The translations under genes and the position numbers were made by a program. 55,713 nt of DNA, from assembly GCA_023442945.1 (NCBI GenBank), contig JAEZWW010000114.1:1-55713 (forward strand). The letters are read 5' to 3'. The notes under the pieces were generated by a model that saw nothing but the letters and a program-made list of their open reading frames with translations, made no database searches and was not told where the DNA came from. The stretch is from Pseudomonadota bacterium. GTDB taxonomy: Bacteria > Pseudomonadota > Gammaproteobacteria > Burkholderiales > Burkholderiaceae_C. Shown in pieces: positions 23,799 to 32,806 of the stretch; within the stretch, counting starts at the first letter, position 1, and every line of letters begins with the position of its first letter.

Positions 23799-25202
23799 TC
23801 AGACCTTCTTGGCCTTTTCCATCGCTTCGTCGATGGTGCCGACCATGTAGAACGCCTGCTCAGGCATGTGGTCGCATTCGCCGTTCACGATCATCTTGAA
23901 GCCGTGGATCGTGTCCTTGAGCGAAACGTACTTGCCGGGCGATCCGGTAAACACTTCGGCCACGTGGAACGGCTGGCTCAGGAAACGCTGGATCTTGCGC
24001 GCACGGGCCACGGCCAGCTTGTCTTCAGGCGACAGCTCGTCCATGCCCAGAATCGCGATGATGTCGCGCAGTTCCTTGTAGCGCTGCAGCGTGCCCTGCA
24101 CCTGGCGAGCGGTGTTGTAGTGGTCTTCGCCAACGACCAGCGGGTCCAGCTGGCGGCTGGTGGAGTCCAGCGGGTCCACGGCCGGGTAGATACCCAACGC
24201 GGCGATATCACGCGACAGCACGACGGTGGAGTCCAAGTGAGCGAAGGTCGTGGCGGGCGACGGGTCGGTCAAGTCGTCCGCAGGCACGTACACGGCCTGG
24301 ATCGAGGTGATCGAACCGACCTTGGTCGAGGTGATGCGCTCTTGCAGACGACCCATTTCTTCAGCCAGCGTCGGCTGGTAGCCCACGGCGGAAGGCATAC
24401 GGCCCAGCAGAGCGGACACTTCGGTACCGGCCAGCGTGTAGCGGTAGATGTTGTCCACGAAGAACAGCACGTCACGGCCTTCGTCACGGAAGGACTCGGC
24501 GATGGTCAGGCCCGTGAGAGCCACGCGCAGACGGTTGCCCGGCGGCTCGTTCATCTGGCCGTACACCATGGCCACTTTGGAGTTGGCCAGGTTGTCCAGG
24601 TCGACGACCTTGGAGTCGGCCATCTCGTGGTAGAAGTCGTTGCCTTCTCGGGTACGCTCACCCACGCCAGCGAACACGGACAAACCCGAGTGCGCCTTGG
24701 CGATGTTGTTGATGAGCTCCATCATGTTCACGGTCTTGCCGACGCCGGCGCCACCGAACAGGCCCACCTTGCCGCCCTTGGCGAACGGGCAGATCAGGTC
24801 AATCACCTTGATGCCGGTTTCCAGCAGTTCTTGCGAAGGCGACAGCTCGTCGTACGACGGGGCCTTGCGGTGGATGGAGGCGGTGCGCTCGTGGCTGACC
24901 GGACCGCGCTCGTCGATCGGGTTGCCCAGCACGTCCATGATTCGGCCCAGCGTGGCGGGGCCCACCGGCACCGTGATCGGCTGGCCGCTGTTGAACACCA
25001 CAGTGCCACGGCGCAGGCCGTCGGACGAACCCAGCGCAATCGTGCGCACCAGGCCATCGCCCAGCTGCTGCTGCACTTCCAGCGTCAGCGGCGAGCCGTC
25101 CATCTTCAGCGCGTCGTACACCTTGGGCATTTGGTCGCGAGGAAACTCGACGTCGACCACGGCGCCAATGCACTGAACAATTTTTCCTTGGGGTTGAGCC
25201 AT
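23799..25202 (-). CDS. atpD: ATP synthase beta subunit
   Basis: A 467-residue catalytic subunit of F1. Walker A is GGAGVGKT at residues 150-157, followed by the catalytic-Glu block GVGERTREGND; the Walker B strand is in GRDVLFFVDNIYRYT. The DELSPEDKLAV segment that couples to gamma is present. It makes ATP at three sites in the alpha3beta3 ring. Length is normal and the gene is intact. Confidence 0.99.
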   Translation of the reverse strand: MAQPQGKIVQCIGAVVDVEFPRDQMPKVYDALKMDGSPLTLEVQQQLGDGLVRTIALGSSDGLRRGTVVFNSGQPITVPVGPATLGRIMDVLGNPIDERGPVSHERTASIHRKAPSYDELSPSQELLETGIKVIDLICPFAKGGKVGLFGGAGVGKTVNMMELINNIAKAHSGLSVFAGVGERTREGNDFYHEMADSKVVDLDNLANSKVAMVYGQMNEPPGNRLRVALTGLTIAESFRDEGRDVLFFVDNIYRYTLAGTEVSALLGRMPSAVGYQPTLAEEMGRLQERITSTKVGSITSIQAVYVPADDLTDPSPATTFAHLDSTVVLSRDIAALGIYPAVDPLDSTSRQLDPLVVGEDHYNTARQVQGTLQRYKELRDIIAILGMDELSPEDKLAVARARKIQRFLSQPFHVAEVFTGSPGKYVSLKDTIHGFKMIVNGECDHMPEQAFYMVGTIDEAMEKAKKV

Positions 25203-25245
25203 TTTTCGCTCCAGTAATTTGAATCTTGCTTCGTGCGGGTCGTGC

Positions 25246-26130
25246 TCAGGCCGAGATGGCCGCAGCTCCGGACACGATCTCGGAAAGTTCCTTGGTGATG
25301 GCGGCCTGACGGGTCTTGTTGTAGACCAGCTTCAGTTCACCAATCACGTTGCCTGCGTTGTCGGTCGCGGCTTTCATGGCCACCATGCGGGCAGCATGTT
25401 CCGACGCCATGTTTTCGGCCACGGCCTGGTAGGCCAGCGCCTCGACGTAGCGAACCAGCAGGTCGTCGATCACGCTTTGCGCGTCGGGCTCATAGATGTA
25501 GTCCCAGGCGTGCTGGGTACCGCTGGCGCGGGTTTCTTCCTGCATCTTGGCGGCCGACAGGGGCAGCAGCTGCTCGATCACCGCTTCCTGCTTCATCGTG
25601 TTGATGAAGCGGGTATAGGCGATGTAGACGGCATTGAGCTCGCCCCGCTCGTACTGGTCGAGCAGCGCCTTGACCGGGCCGATCAGCCTTTCGAGGTGCG
25701 GCGTGTCCCCGAGTTGGGTCACTTGCGAAATCACCTTGGCGCCGATGCGGGTCAAAAAGCCGAGGCCCTTGTTGCCCACGGCCACCGTTTCCGTCGAAAC
25801 ACCCGCGTCCTGCAGTTCACGCAGGCGCTGCGTAACCACGCGCAGGACGTTGGTGTTCATGCCACCGCACAAACCCTTGTCCGTCGTGACCACGATGATC
25901 CCGGCCTTCTTGGCAGCGTTCGCTTTCATGAACGGGTGCACGTACTCGGGATTGGCTTCACCCAGGTGAGCCGCGATGTTGCGCACCTTGTCAGCGTAGG
26001 GACGGGCCGCACGCATGCGGTCTTGTGCCTTGCGCATCTTGGACACGGAAATCATTTCCATGGCCTTGGTGATCTTCTTCGTGCTCTCGAAGTTCTTGAT
26101 CTTGCCGCGGATTTCCTTGCCTGTTGCCAT
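25246..26130 (-). CDS. atpG: ATP synthase gamma subunit
   Basis: A 294-residue rotor shaft of F1. The conserved N-terminal helix (GKEIRGKIKNFESTKKITKAMEMIS), the central TDKGLCGGMNTN block and the C-terminal KAATDNAGNVIGELKLVYNK helix are all visible. It turns inside the alpha/beta ring and links it to the c-ring. Confidence 0.98.
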   Translation of the reverse strand: MATGKEIRGKIKNFESTKKITKAMEMISVSKMRKAQDRMRAARPYADKVRNIAAHLGEANPEYVHPFMKANAAKKAGIIVVTTDKGLCGGMNTNVLRVVTQRLRELQDAGVSTETVAVGNKGLGFLTRIGAKVISQVTQLGDTPHLERLIGPVKALLDQYERGELNAVYIAYTRFINTMKQEAVIEQLLPLSAAKMQEETRASGTQHAWDYIYEPDAQSVIDDLLVRYVEALAYQAVAENMASEHAARMVAMKAATDNAGNVIGELKLVYNKTRQAAITKELSEIVSGAAAISA

Positions 26131-26159
26131 GCGTGACTCCTTACGTCTTCAGGCCTGGA

Positions 26160-27719
26160 TCAGGCGAAAGACTTTTTGAAGGCGGTGATGGCGGCGGTGA
26201 GTTCAGCCTCGGCGTCCTTGTCTTTCTCGATCGCCTTGCCTGTGTCCATCTTGGCCAGCAGCGCAGCGTGCTTGTCCTTGAGGTAGCTGTGCATGCCGGC
26301 TTCAAACGGCAGCACTTGCTTGACTTCCAGGTCGTCCATGAAGCCCTTGTTCACGGCGAACAACGAGGCGCCCATCAGGCTGATCGGCAGAGGGCTGTAT
26401 TGCGCCTGCTTGAGCAACTCGGTCACGCGGGCACCGCGGTCCAGCTGCTTCTTGGTCGCTGCGTCCAGGTCGGAAGCGAACTGGGCGAAAGCCGCCAATT
26501 CACGGTACTGGGCCAGGTCGGTACGGATACCGCCGGACAACTTCTTGATCAGGTCGGTCTGCGCAGCACCACCGACGCGCGACACGGAAATACCGGCGTT
26601 GATGGCGGGGCGGATACCGGCGTTGAACAGGCTGGTTTCCAGGAAGATCTGGCCGTCGGTGATCGAGATCACGTTGGTCGGCACAAAAGCGGACACGTCG
26701 CCGGCCTGCGTTTCGATGATGGGCAGTGCGGTCAGCGAGCCGGTCTTCCCCTTGACTTCGCCCTTGGTGAAGGCTTCGACGTAGTCGGCGTTCACGCGCG
26801 CAGCGCGCTCCAGCAGGCGGCTGTGCAGGTAGAACACGTCGCCGGGGTAGGCTTCGCGGCCTGGCGGGCGGCGCAGCAGCAGCGACACCTGGCGGTAAGC
26901 CACGGCCTGCTTGGACAGATCGTCGTACACGATCAGCGCGTCTTCACCGCGGTCGCGGAAGTACTCGCCCATCGTGCAGCCGGAGTAGGCCGACACGTAC
27001 TGCATGGCGGCCGATTCGGACGCCGAGGCGGCCACGACGATGGTGTATTCCATAGCACCGGCCTGTTCCAGCGCACGCACCACGTTCTTGATCGACGACG
27101 CCTTCTGGCCGATGGCGACGTAGACGCAGACCATGTTCTGGCCTTTTTGGTTGATGATCGAGTCGATCGCCACCGCGGTCTTGCCGGTCTGGCGGTCACC
27201 GATGATCAGCTCGCGCTGGCCACGGCCGATCGGCACCATGGAGTCGATCGACTTCAGACCGGTCTGCACCGGCTGGTCCACCGACTGGCGCGCGATCACG
27301 CCGGGGGCGACCTTTTCGATCACGTCCGTCATCTTGGCGTTGATCGGGCCTTTGCCGTCGATCGGCTGACCCAGGGCGTTGACCACGCGGCCAATCAGCT
27401 CGGGGCCGACGGGCACTTCCAGAATACGGCCCGTGCACTTGACGGTGTCGCCTTCGGAGATGTGCTCGTATTCACCCAAGATCACGGCGCCGACGGAGTC
27501 GCGCTCGAGGTTCAGGGCCAGGCCGTAGGACGGCTGGCCGTCCGAACCGGCGGGGAATTCCAGCATCTCGCCTTGCATGGCGTCGGAGAGGCCATGCACG
27601 CGCACTATGCCGTCGGTCACCGACACCACGGTGCCCTGGTTGCGCACGTCGGCGCTGACGCCCAGGCCCTCGATGCGGCTCTTGATCAGTTCTGAAATTT
27701 CTGCGGGATTGAGTTGCAT
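26160..27719 (-). CDS. atpA: ATP synthase alpha subunit
   Basis: A 519-residue regulatory nucleotide-binding subunit of F1. The phosphate-binding loop GDRQTGKT is at residues 174-181, and the arginine-finger region is in VSRVGGAAQTD. The N-terminus MQLNPAEISELIKSRI is the usual delta-binding segment. Length and order in the operon are normal. Confidence 0.99.
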   Translation of the reverse strand: MQLNPAEISELIKSRIEGLGVSADVRNQGTVVSVTDGIVRVHGLSDAMQGEMLEFPAGSDGQPSYGLALNLERDSVGAVILGEYEHISEGDTVKCTGRILEVPVGPELIGRVVNALGQPIDGKGPINAKMTDVIEKVAPGVIARQSVDQPVQTGLKSIDSMVPIGRGQRELIIGDRQTGKTAVAIDSIINQKGQNMVCVYVAIGQKASSIKNVVRALEQAGAMEYTIVVAASASESAAMQYVSAYSGCTMGEYFRDRGEDALIVYDDLSKQAVAYRQVSLLLRRPPGREAYPGDVFYLHSRLLERAARVNADYVEAFTKGEVKGKTGSLTALPIIETQAGDVSAFVPTNVISITDGQIFLETSLFNAGIRPAINAGISVSRVGGAAQTDLIKKLSGGIRTDLAQYRELAAFAQFASDLDAATKKQLDRGARVTELLKQAQYSPLPISLMGASLFAVNKGFMDDLEVKQVLPFEAGMHSYLKDKHAALLAKMDTGKAIEKDKDAEAELTAAITAFKKSFA

Positions 27720-27772
27720 GACTCTTTCCTAGTACGAATAGGTGTTATCGAGGTGCCTGCGCCGACCAAAGG

Positions 27773-28303
27773 TCAGGCGGTCAGGGCCGACTTCATTTGT
27801 TCGAGGCGGGCTTTGACGGAGGTGTCCAGCACCTCGTCGCCAACGGCCACGCGCACGCCGCCGATCAGCTCGGGGGTGACTTGGACCTTGGCTTCCAGCT
27901 TGCGGCCAAAGCGCTTTTCGAGCGTCGCGATCAGTTCCGAGAGTTCGGCCTGCCCGATCGGGAAGGCGCTCTGGATCACGGCGTCCGAACTGCCGGCGAC
28001 CTCGTTGGCGAGGACGCGGAACTGGCGCGCGATTTCGGGCACGGCGGCCAGGCGGTCGTTGTCGATCAAGGTGCGCAGGAAGTTCACGCCCTGTTCGGGC
28101 AAGCTGTCCTTGAGCGCACTCGTGACAACGTGGAACACCTGCGAGGCGTTGACCCGCGGATTCGCAGCAAACTGCAGCAAATCCTGGCTGCTCGCCGCAC
28201 TTGCCAAGTTGTCCAGCCAGCCTTGCGTGGCCGGCAGGTTGGCGCGCGTGACCTCGAACAACGCCTCGGCGTAGGGTCTTGCAATGGTGGCGAGTTCTGC
28301 CAT
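27773..28303 (-). CDS. atpH: ATP synthase delta subunit
   Basis: A 176-residue protein with the N-terminal six-helix domain (ATIARPYAEALFEVTRANLP) and the C-terminal conserved LIGGVRVAVGDEVLDTSVKARLEQM. It joins the top of F1 to the b-subunit stator. Confidence 0.97.
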   Translation of the reverse strand: MAELATIARPYAEALFEVTRANLPATQGWLDNLASAASSQDLLQFAANPRVNASQVFHVVTSALKDSLPEQGVNFLRTLIDNDRLAAVPEIARQFRVLANEVAGSSDAVIQSAFPIGQAELSELIATLEKRFGRKLEAKVQVTPELIGGVRVAVGDEVLDTSVKARLEQMKSALTA

Positions 28304-28333
28304 GGTCGTTTCCTTTGACGAAAGCTCTGAGGA

Positions 28334-28804
28334 TCAGAGCTCGGTCTTCAGACGAGACAGCAGGTCCGCGTGCACCGTCGGGTTGACTTCCTTGCGCAGG
28401 ATCTGCTCGGCACCTTTGACCGCCAGTGCCGCCACCTGCTCGCGCAGGGCTTCACGGGCCTGGATCACCTGCTGCTCGGCTTCGGCCTTGGCAGCGGCGA
28501 TGATCTTGTTGCCTTCTTCGGTCGCCCGGGACTTGGCTTCTTCAATGATTTGCTGTGCACGACGATCGGCGTCCGCCAGGCGGGTAGCCGTTTCGTTGCG
28601 CGACGTGGCCAACTCTTGCTCGACGCGCTTGTTCGCGGCGGCGAGTTCGGTCTTGGCCTTGTCAGCAGCAGCCAGTCCATCGGCGATTTTCTGCGCCCGC
28701 TCGTCCAGAGCCTTCGTGATCGGCGGCCACACGAACTTCATCGTGAACCACACCAGGATCGCGAAGACAACGGCCTGCAGGAACAGGGTCGCGTTGATAT
28801 TCAC
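28334..28804 (-). CDS. atpF: ATP synthase b subunit
   Basis: A 156-residue protein with one N-terminal membrane segment (residues ~5-25, FLQAVVFAILVWFTMKFVWPP) and a long charged coiled-coil. It forms the dimeric peripheral stalk between F1 and the a subunit. Standard length. Confidence 0.97.
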   Translation of the reverse strand: MNINATLFLQAVVFAILVWFTMKFVWPPITKALDERAQKIADGLAAADKAKTELAAANKRVEQELATSRNETATRLADADRRAQQIIEEAKSRATEEGNKIIAAAKAEAEQQVIQAREALREQVAALAVKGAEQILRKEVNPTVHADLLSRLKTEL

Positions 28805-28840
28805 GTTTCGACTCCTTTCAGTCCAGAAAGGCCCAGTCGA

Positions 28841-29089
28841 TTAAGCGAGCGTGAAGGGGTTGGCGAAGGCAAACAGCAGAGCGATAGCCACACCGATCAG
28901 GAAGGCGGCGTCGATCAGACCGGCCAGAACGAACATTTTGGTTTGCAGTTCGTTCATCAGCTCAGGCTGGCGAGCCGAGGACTCGAGGAACTTGCCACCC
29001 ATCAGGGCGATACCGATAGAGGCACCGATGGCGCCGAGACCGACGATCAGACCACAAGCCAGGGCGACGAGACCGAGAACGTTTTCCAT
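28841..29089 (-). CDS. atpE: ATP synthase c subunit
   Basis: An 82-residue hairpin of two membrane helices that builds the rotor ring. The first helix has small-residue packing (GLGAIGASIGIALMGG). The proton-carrying carboxylate is Asp60 in LAGLIDAAFLIG, as in E. coli, and there is no Na+-type Gln/Glu-Ser signature, so the ring should be proton-driven. The gene has a strong AGGAG ribosome binding site and an unusual pyrimidine-rich leader. Confidence 0.98.
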   Translation of the reverse strand: MENVLGLVALACGLIVGLGAIGASIGIALMGGKFLESSARQPELMNELQTKMFVLAGLIDAAFLIGVAIALLFAFANPFTLA

Positions 29090-29134
29090 GATTGCTCCTA
29101 GAGAAAGATAAAAAGAAAAGTTGAAGGAAAAGGA
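29090..29134 (-). promoter_or_regulatory. Pyrimidine-rich translation initiation region of atpE
   Basis: On the minus strand a ~33-nt tract that is nearly all U and C with a few A (CTTTTCTTTTTATCTTTCTC at its end) leads into AGGAG, six bases before the ATG. U-rich unstructured leaders raise translation of the multi-copy c subunit in E. coli; the same role is inferred here. Confidence 0.55.
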
Positions 29135-29149
29135 AGTGGTTGACGGAAG

Positions 29150-30031
29150 TTAGTGCGCGTCGTGCGCCTGACCCACGTAGATGAGCGTCAGCATCATGAA
29201 GATGAACGCTTGCAGCGTAATGATCAGGATGTGGAAGATCGCCCACACAGACCCCGCAATCACGTGCCCGACGCCCAGCCAGAAACCGCCCGTGAGGGGG
29301 TTGAACTGCCAGGCCCATACGCCGCCCATCAAGGCGATCAGCATGAAAACCAGTTCACCGGCAAACATGTTGCCGAACAGTCGCATGCCGTGCGAAACGG
29401 TCTTCGCGACGAATTCAATCATCTGCATCAGGAAGTTGATCGGCCACAGCACCGGGTGCGCGCCGAAGGGAGCCGTCACCAATTCGTGCGACCAGCCGCC
29501 CAAACCCTTGATCTTGAGGTTGTAGAAGATGCAGACGAGCAGCACACTGACCGACAGACCCAGCGTGGTGGACAGATCGGCCGTCGGCACCACGCGCTGG
29601 AAGGCGTGGTGGTCGCCCACGGCGTGCTGGTAGGCCCAGGGCAGGAAGTCCACGGGCAGCAGGTCCATCGCGTTCATCAGGAAGATCCAGACGAACACGG
29701 TGAGGGCCAGCGGCGACACCAGCTTGCGGCTCTTTTCGTTGTGGATCACGCCCTTGGCCTGGTTCTCGACCATCTCGGACAGGATTTCCACCGCCGCCTG
29801 GAAGCGCCCCGGCACGCCCGACGTGGCCTTGCGCGCGGCGCGCCACAGCAGGAAGCAGCCAATGGCGCCCAGCAAAATGGACCAGAACATCGAGTCAGCG
29901 TTGAACAGGCTGAAGTCGATGATCTTGTTCTGCGTCACATTCTGAAAGCCGAAGTCTTTCTGCAGATGATGCAGGTGGTGCTGGATGTATTGACCAGCGG
30001 TCTGAGCCTGTTCAGTGGTTTCAGCAGCCAT
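29150..30031 (-). CDS. atpB: ATP synthase a subunit
   Basis: A 293-residue polytopic membrane protein. The essential stator arginine is Arg217 in SHGMRLFGNMFAGE, and the C-terminal helix LQAFIFMMLTLIYVGQA is standard. It forms the proton half-channels beside the c-ring. The N-terminus is His/Gln-rich (QYIQHHLHHLQ), as in other Burkholderiales. Confidence 0.98.
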   Translation of the reverse strand: MAAETTEQAQTAGQYIQHHLHHLQKDFGFQNVTQNKIIDFSLFNADSMFWSILLGAIGCFLLWRAARKATSGVPGRFQAAVEILSEMVENQAKGVIHNEKSRKLVSPLALTVFVWIFLMNAMDLLPVDFLPWAYQHAVGDHHAFQRVVPTADLSTTLGLSVSVLLVCIFYNLKIKGLGGWSHELVTAPFGAHPVLWPINFLMQMIEFVAKTVSHGMRLFGNMFAGELVFMLIALMGGVWAWQFNPLTGGFWLGVGHVIAGSVWAIFHILIITLQAFIFMMLTLIYVGQAHDAH

Positions 30032-30052
30032 ACGTCACCAATTTCTCGAATC

Positions 30053-30565
30053 TCACTCAGTTCGTGCCGGTCGGCGTCGCGCCGACGTCAGCCACAAGAC
30101 CACCCAGGCGGCCTTGATCGTCACCACAAAACCAGCCAGCAACGCCAGCCAGTGCACTTGTGCCAAGACCTTGGGCGCCGCCAGAAGCAGCGCCACCGTC
30201 AAGACAATCTTGATTCCCTCGCCCACCATCAGCGCCAGCAAGGCGCTGGCGGCGTTGGCCTGCAGTCGCATCCGGCGCGCCACCATGCGGGCAAACAAGA
30301 CCGCTGGCAACCAGGCCGCCAAGGCGCCGTAAGCCGCCGACAGCGTCGCGGCATTTTTGCCACCCGACACCATCCACGCTACCAACACCACCGCCAAACC
30401 CGCCACCGCCTGCCATCCGACCACGGGCCAGGGCGACAGAGGGGGATGCGCTGCGCGCCACTCGCGCGCCTGCTCGGCGCTCCAGGGCTTGAAATCGGCT
30501 TCGGGGGCGTTATCTGCCTCTTCAGCTGACCCGCCTCGTCCCGATGCGGGCTCGATTGTGGCCAT
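30053..30565 (-). CDS. atpI: ATP synthase subunit I (AtpI-like)
   Basis: A 170-residue protein with an acidic cytoplasmic N-terminus and four membrane segments from about residue 50 (GWQAVAGLAVVLVAWMVSGG onward). The pattern and position as first gene of the operon fit AtpI, which helps c-ring assembly or cation supply. It is 21 bp upstream of atpB. Confidence 0.88.
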   Translation of the reverse strand: MATIEPASGRGGSAEEADNAPEADFKPWSAEQAREWRAAHPPLSPWPVVGWQAVAGLAVVLVAWMVSGGKNAATLSAAYGALAAWLPAVLFARMVARRMRLQANAASALLALMVGEGIKIVLTVALLLAAPKVLAQVHWLALLAGFVVTIKAAWVVLWLTSARRRPARTE

Positions 30566-30612
30566 GTCGAATTACGCGCAGTTGACGTTTTGCAACGACT
30601 GCAAAGCCTCTG

Positions 30613-30618
30613 ATTATA
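30613..30618 (-). promoter_or_regulatory. Probable promoter -10 of the atp operon
   Basis: On the minus strand CCTATAATCAG provides a consensus TATAAT about 50 bp before atpI, with a weak TTAAAA at 18 bp spacing. It is the only good -10 in this gap. Confidence 0.55.
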
Positions 30619-30740
30619 GGGTTAGCGCGCGGTCATTTTTAACGTTGTCCTACAAAAGCGTGGCTTGACGGCGTCAATCGCGTGAATTCCGGGGTGGGTG
30701 ACAATGGGCCACCCTTCCTTTTCAGACGGCCGCCGCTTCG

Positions 30741-31706
30741 GTGGCCACTGCCCCAACGTCAACGCCCATGGCCCTCGACCCCACCGCCCAACTGCCCGAA
30801 CTGCCCTGCTACCTGAACGGTGAAATCACGCCGATGCGCGCTGCGCGCATCAGCCCGTTCGACCGCGGTTTCATCTTTGGCGACGGTGTGTACGAAGGCA
30901 TTGCCCTGTACGGCCAGCCGGGCCAGGCGCCGCGCCCGTACCGCTTTGACCAGCACATGACGCGGCTGGAGCGCAGCCTGGGCGAGACGCGCATCCCCAA
31001 CCCGCACACGCGCGAGCAGTGGCAACAGATCGCTCTTGATTTGATAGCTGCTTACGCAGATTCGGCGGACGCTGTCGCCGCAAAAGACTCAAAAGACTGG
31101 CCACAGGACTGGTTCTATTACTTTCAGGTGACACGCGGCGTGGCCTTGCGCGACCACCCGATGCTGCCCGGCCTGACGCCCACCGTCTTCGCCACCTGCC
31201 TGCCCATGAAAGCGCCCACGGCCGAGCAGCGCACGCGCGGTGTGGCCTGCGTGACGGCGGACGATTTCCGCTGGCAGAAGGCACACATCAAGTCCATCAG
31301 CCTGCTGGGCGCCGTCTTCTCGCGCCAGATCAGCTTCGAGCAGGGCGCGCTGGAGACGGTGATGTTCCGCGACGGCCTGCTGAGCGAGGCCGCGGCCAGC
31401 AACGTCTGGGTCGTCAAAGACGGCACCGTCATGGGCCCGCCCAAGAACAACCTGGTGCTGGAAGGCATCCGCTACGGCGCGATCGAAGAGCTGTGCCGCG
31501 ACGCCGGCATCCCATTCGCACTGCGCCAGCTGACACGCGAGGAGGTGCTGTCGGCCGACGAGCTGATGCTGTCGTCCGCCACCAAGGAAGTGCTGCCCAT
31601 CACCACGCTCGACGGCCGCCCGGTCGGCACGGGCCAACCCGGGCCGGTGTACCAGCAGCTGTACGCCGGCTACCAACGCGCCAAGGAAGCGCTTTTCCAC
31701 CCATGA
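30741..31706 (+). CDS. PLP class IV aminotransferase (D-amino-acid transaminase-like)
   Basis: A fold-type IV PLP enzyme of the Dat/IlvE family: RISPFDRGFIFGDGVYEGI, the Schiff-base Lys in KAHIKSISLLG (residue 184 counting from the GTG start), EAAASNVWVVKDG and DELMLSSATKEVLPIT. It probably moves amino groups between D-amino acids and keto acids. The GTG at 30741 gives 321 residues; the ATG at 30768 gives 312 and may be the true start. The segment LIAAYADSADAVAAKDSKDW (about residues 100-119) is an extra loop encoded by a copy of the dispersed repeat. The stop overlaps the next start (ATGA). Confidence 0.93.
   Translation: MATAPTSTPMALDPTAQLPELPCYLNGEITPMRAARISPFDRGFIFGDGVYEGIALYGQPGQAPRPYRFDQHMTRLERSLGETRIPNPHTREQWQQIALDLIAAYADSADAVAAKDSKDWPQDWFYYFQVTRGVALRDHPMLPGLTPTVFATCLPMKAPTAEQRTRGVACVTADDFRWQKAHIKSISLLGAVFSRQISFEQGALETVMFRDGLLSEAAASNVWVVKDGTVMGPPKNNLVLEGIRYGAIEELCRDAGIPFALRQLTREEVLSADELMLSSATKEVLPITTLDGRPVGTGQPGPVYQQLYAGYQRAKEALFHP
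31031..31096 (+). repeat. Dispersed ~65-bp repeat inside the aminotransferase gene (forward orientation)
   Basis: GCTCTTGATTTGATAGCTGC..ACGCAGATTC..GCCGCAAAAGACTCAAAAG matches the forward copies at both ends (compare GCTATTGTTTGAATAGCTGC and GGCCGAAAACATCCAAAA). The middle has drifted. It stays open in the gene's frame. Confidence 0.65.
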
Positions 31707-32068
31707 GCCAAGCCCCCAATCCCCCCTCTTCGCCCACCCCCGAACAGCTGGCCGCCGCGCGCGCCGCGGTGGAAGCCGGCGTGCAGATCGAGCCACTGGA
31801 CCCGGCGCGCCGCGAATCGCTGATCGACTACCCCAGCGCCTTCCCGATCAAGGTGGTGGGCGTGAACGAAGACGGCTTTGTGCACGCCATCACGCACATC
31901 GCCAAGCAGTTCGACCCGGCGTTTGACGCGTCCACCATCGAGCTGCGCGAAAGCGGCGGCGGCAAGTACCTGGGCGTGACCATCACCGTGATGGCCACCA
32001 GCCGCGAACAGCTGGACGATTTGTACCGCGCGCTCAGCACGCACCCCATGGCCAAGTGGGTGCTGTAA
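31703..32068 (+). CDS. DUF493 / YbeD-like protein
   Basis: A 121-residue small protein with the DUF493 signature LIDYPSAFPIKVVGVNEDGF, GKYLGVTITVMATSREQLDDLYRALSTHP and a final VL. The fold is ACT-like and may be a small regulator; the real role is unknown. It overlaps the aminotransferase stop. In many proteobacteria this gene is followed directly by lipB; here about 2.9 kb of minus-strand genes separates them. Confidence 0.9.
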   Translation: MSQAPNPPSSPTPEQLAAARAAVEAGVQIEPLDPARRESLIDYPSAFPIKVVGVNEDGFVHAITHIAKQFDPAFDASTIELRESGGGKYLGVTITVMATSREQLDDLYRALSTHPMAKWVL

Positions 32069-32145
32069 GGCGGGCTGCGTGACAGGGTGCGGCACCGGCC
32101 GTGCCCTGCCGCGCCAACGTGCCAGCTGGCGTGCTCGGGCCACGG

Positions 32146-32210
32146 TTTCAAGTCTTTCGCGCCGCCGGCCCTACAGCCATCTGCGCGGCCAGCTATCTAA
32201 AATAGAGCAA
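32146..32210 (+). repeat. Dispersed ~65-bp repeat, copy 7 (reverse orientation)
   Basis: TTTCAAGTCTTTCGC..GGCCCTACAGCCATCTGCGC..CCAGCTATCTAAAATAGAGCA. It lies between the ybeD-like gene and the end of the convergent lipoprotein gene. Confidence 0.82.
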
Positions 32211-32257
32211 CAATGCAACCGCGCTGATCGCATCGATCGTTTTGATGTGGCCCGCGT

Positions 32258-32806
32258 TCACCGGTAGCGGTCCACCCATTGCAGCCGCAAGGGCTGCTGC
32301 CCTACCAGCCAGTCCTCCGGCAGCGTGAACCAGACGCTGCCGCCGATGCGGCGCTGGGGCAGGTCTTCCAGCTTCAATTTCAACCAGTCGGCCGAGCTGT
32401 CGAAAGTGTTGGCGCGCGTCTCCAGCGTCAGCCCCTCCAGCGCGGTGAACGGCCGGCCCGGGGCGTAGCGGAACTCCAGCCGCAGCTCGCGCGGCCACAC
32501 GCCGGACGTGGGCTGGAACTGCGCCTCGCCAATGCCGCTGGACGAGGTCACGATCAGTGTCGCGCTGCCGCCCGGACGGTCCAGGATGATGCCGTCGCCC
32601 GGCTTGCGCGTGAGCGGGCGGCCCCACTGCAGCGCGTAGCCATCGGCGCCGCCGCGGTCCACCTCGGGTTCGCTCTCATCACCCGGCGCCGCGCAACCCG
32701 ACAGCCCGGGCACAGCCAGCCAGGCCAGCGCGGCCGCGCCCGCCAGCAGCGCGGCGCGGCGTGGCGGCGGTGCGCCATCGCTGGGGGACATCGTCTTTGC
32801 CTTCAT
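32258..32806 (-). CDS. Putative lipoprotein of unknown function
   Basis: A 182-residue protein with a twin-Arg-containing signal (PRRAALLAGAAALAWLAVP) ending in the lipobox-like GLSGC. The mature part is beta-rich with WGRPLTRKPGDGIILDRPGG and RTLETRANTFDSS-like strands and an LRLQWVDRYR end. No family recognised. The start ATG overlaps the stop of the upstream EamA transporter (ATGA), so the two are co-transcribed. Confidence 0.75.
   Translation of the reverse strand: MKAKTMSPSDGAPPPRRAALLAGAAALAWLAVPGLSGCAAPGDESEPEVDRGGADGYALQWGRPLTRKPGDGIILDRPGGSATLIVTSSSGIGEAQFQPTSGVWPRELRLEFRYAPGRPFTALEGLTLETRANTFDSSADWLKLKLEDLPQRRIGGSVWFTLPEDWLVGQQPLRLQWVDRYR

Noticed and set aside
23760..25217. Long plus-strand frames opposite atpD and atpA
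   Set aside because: Both overlap complete, conserved ATP synthase genes; composition is His/Gln/Arg-rich antisense.
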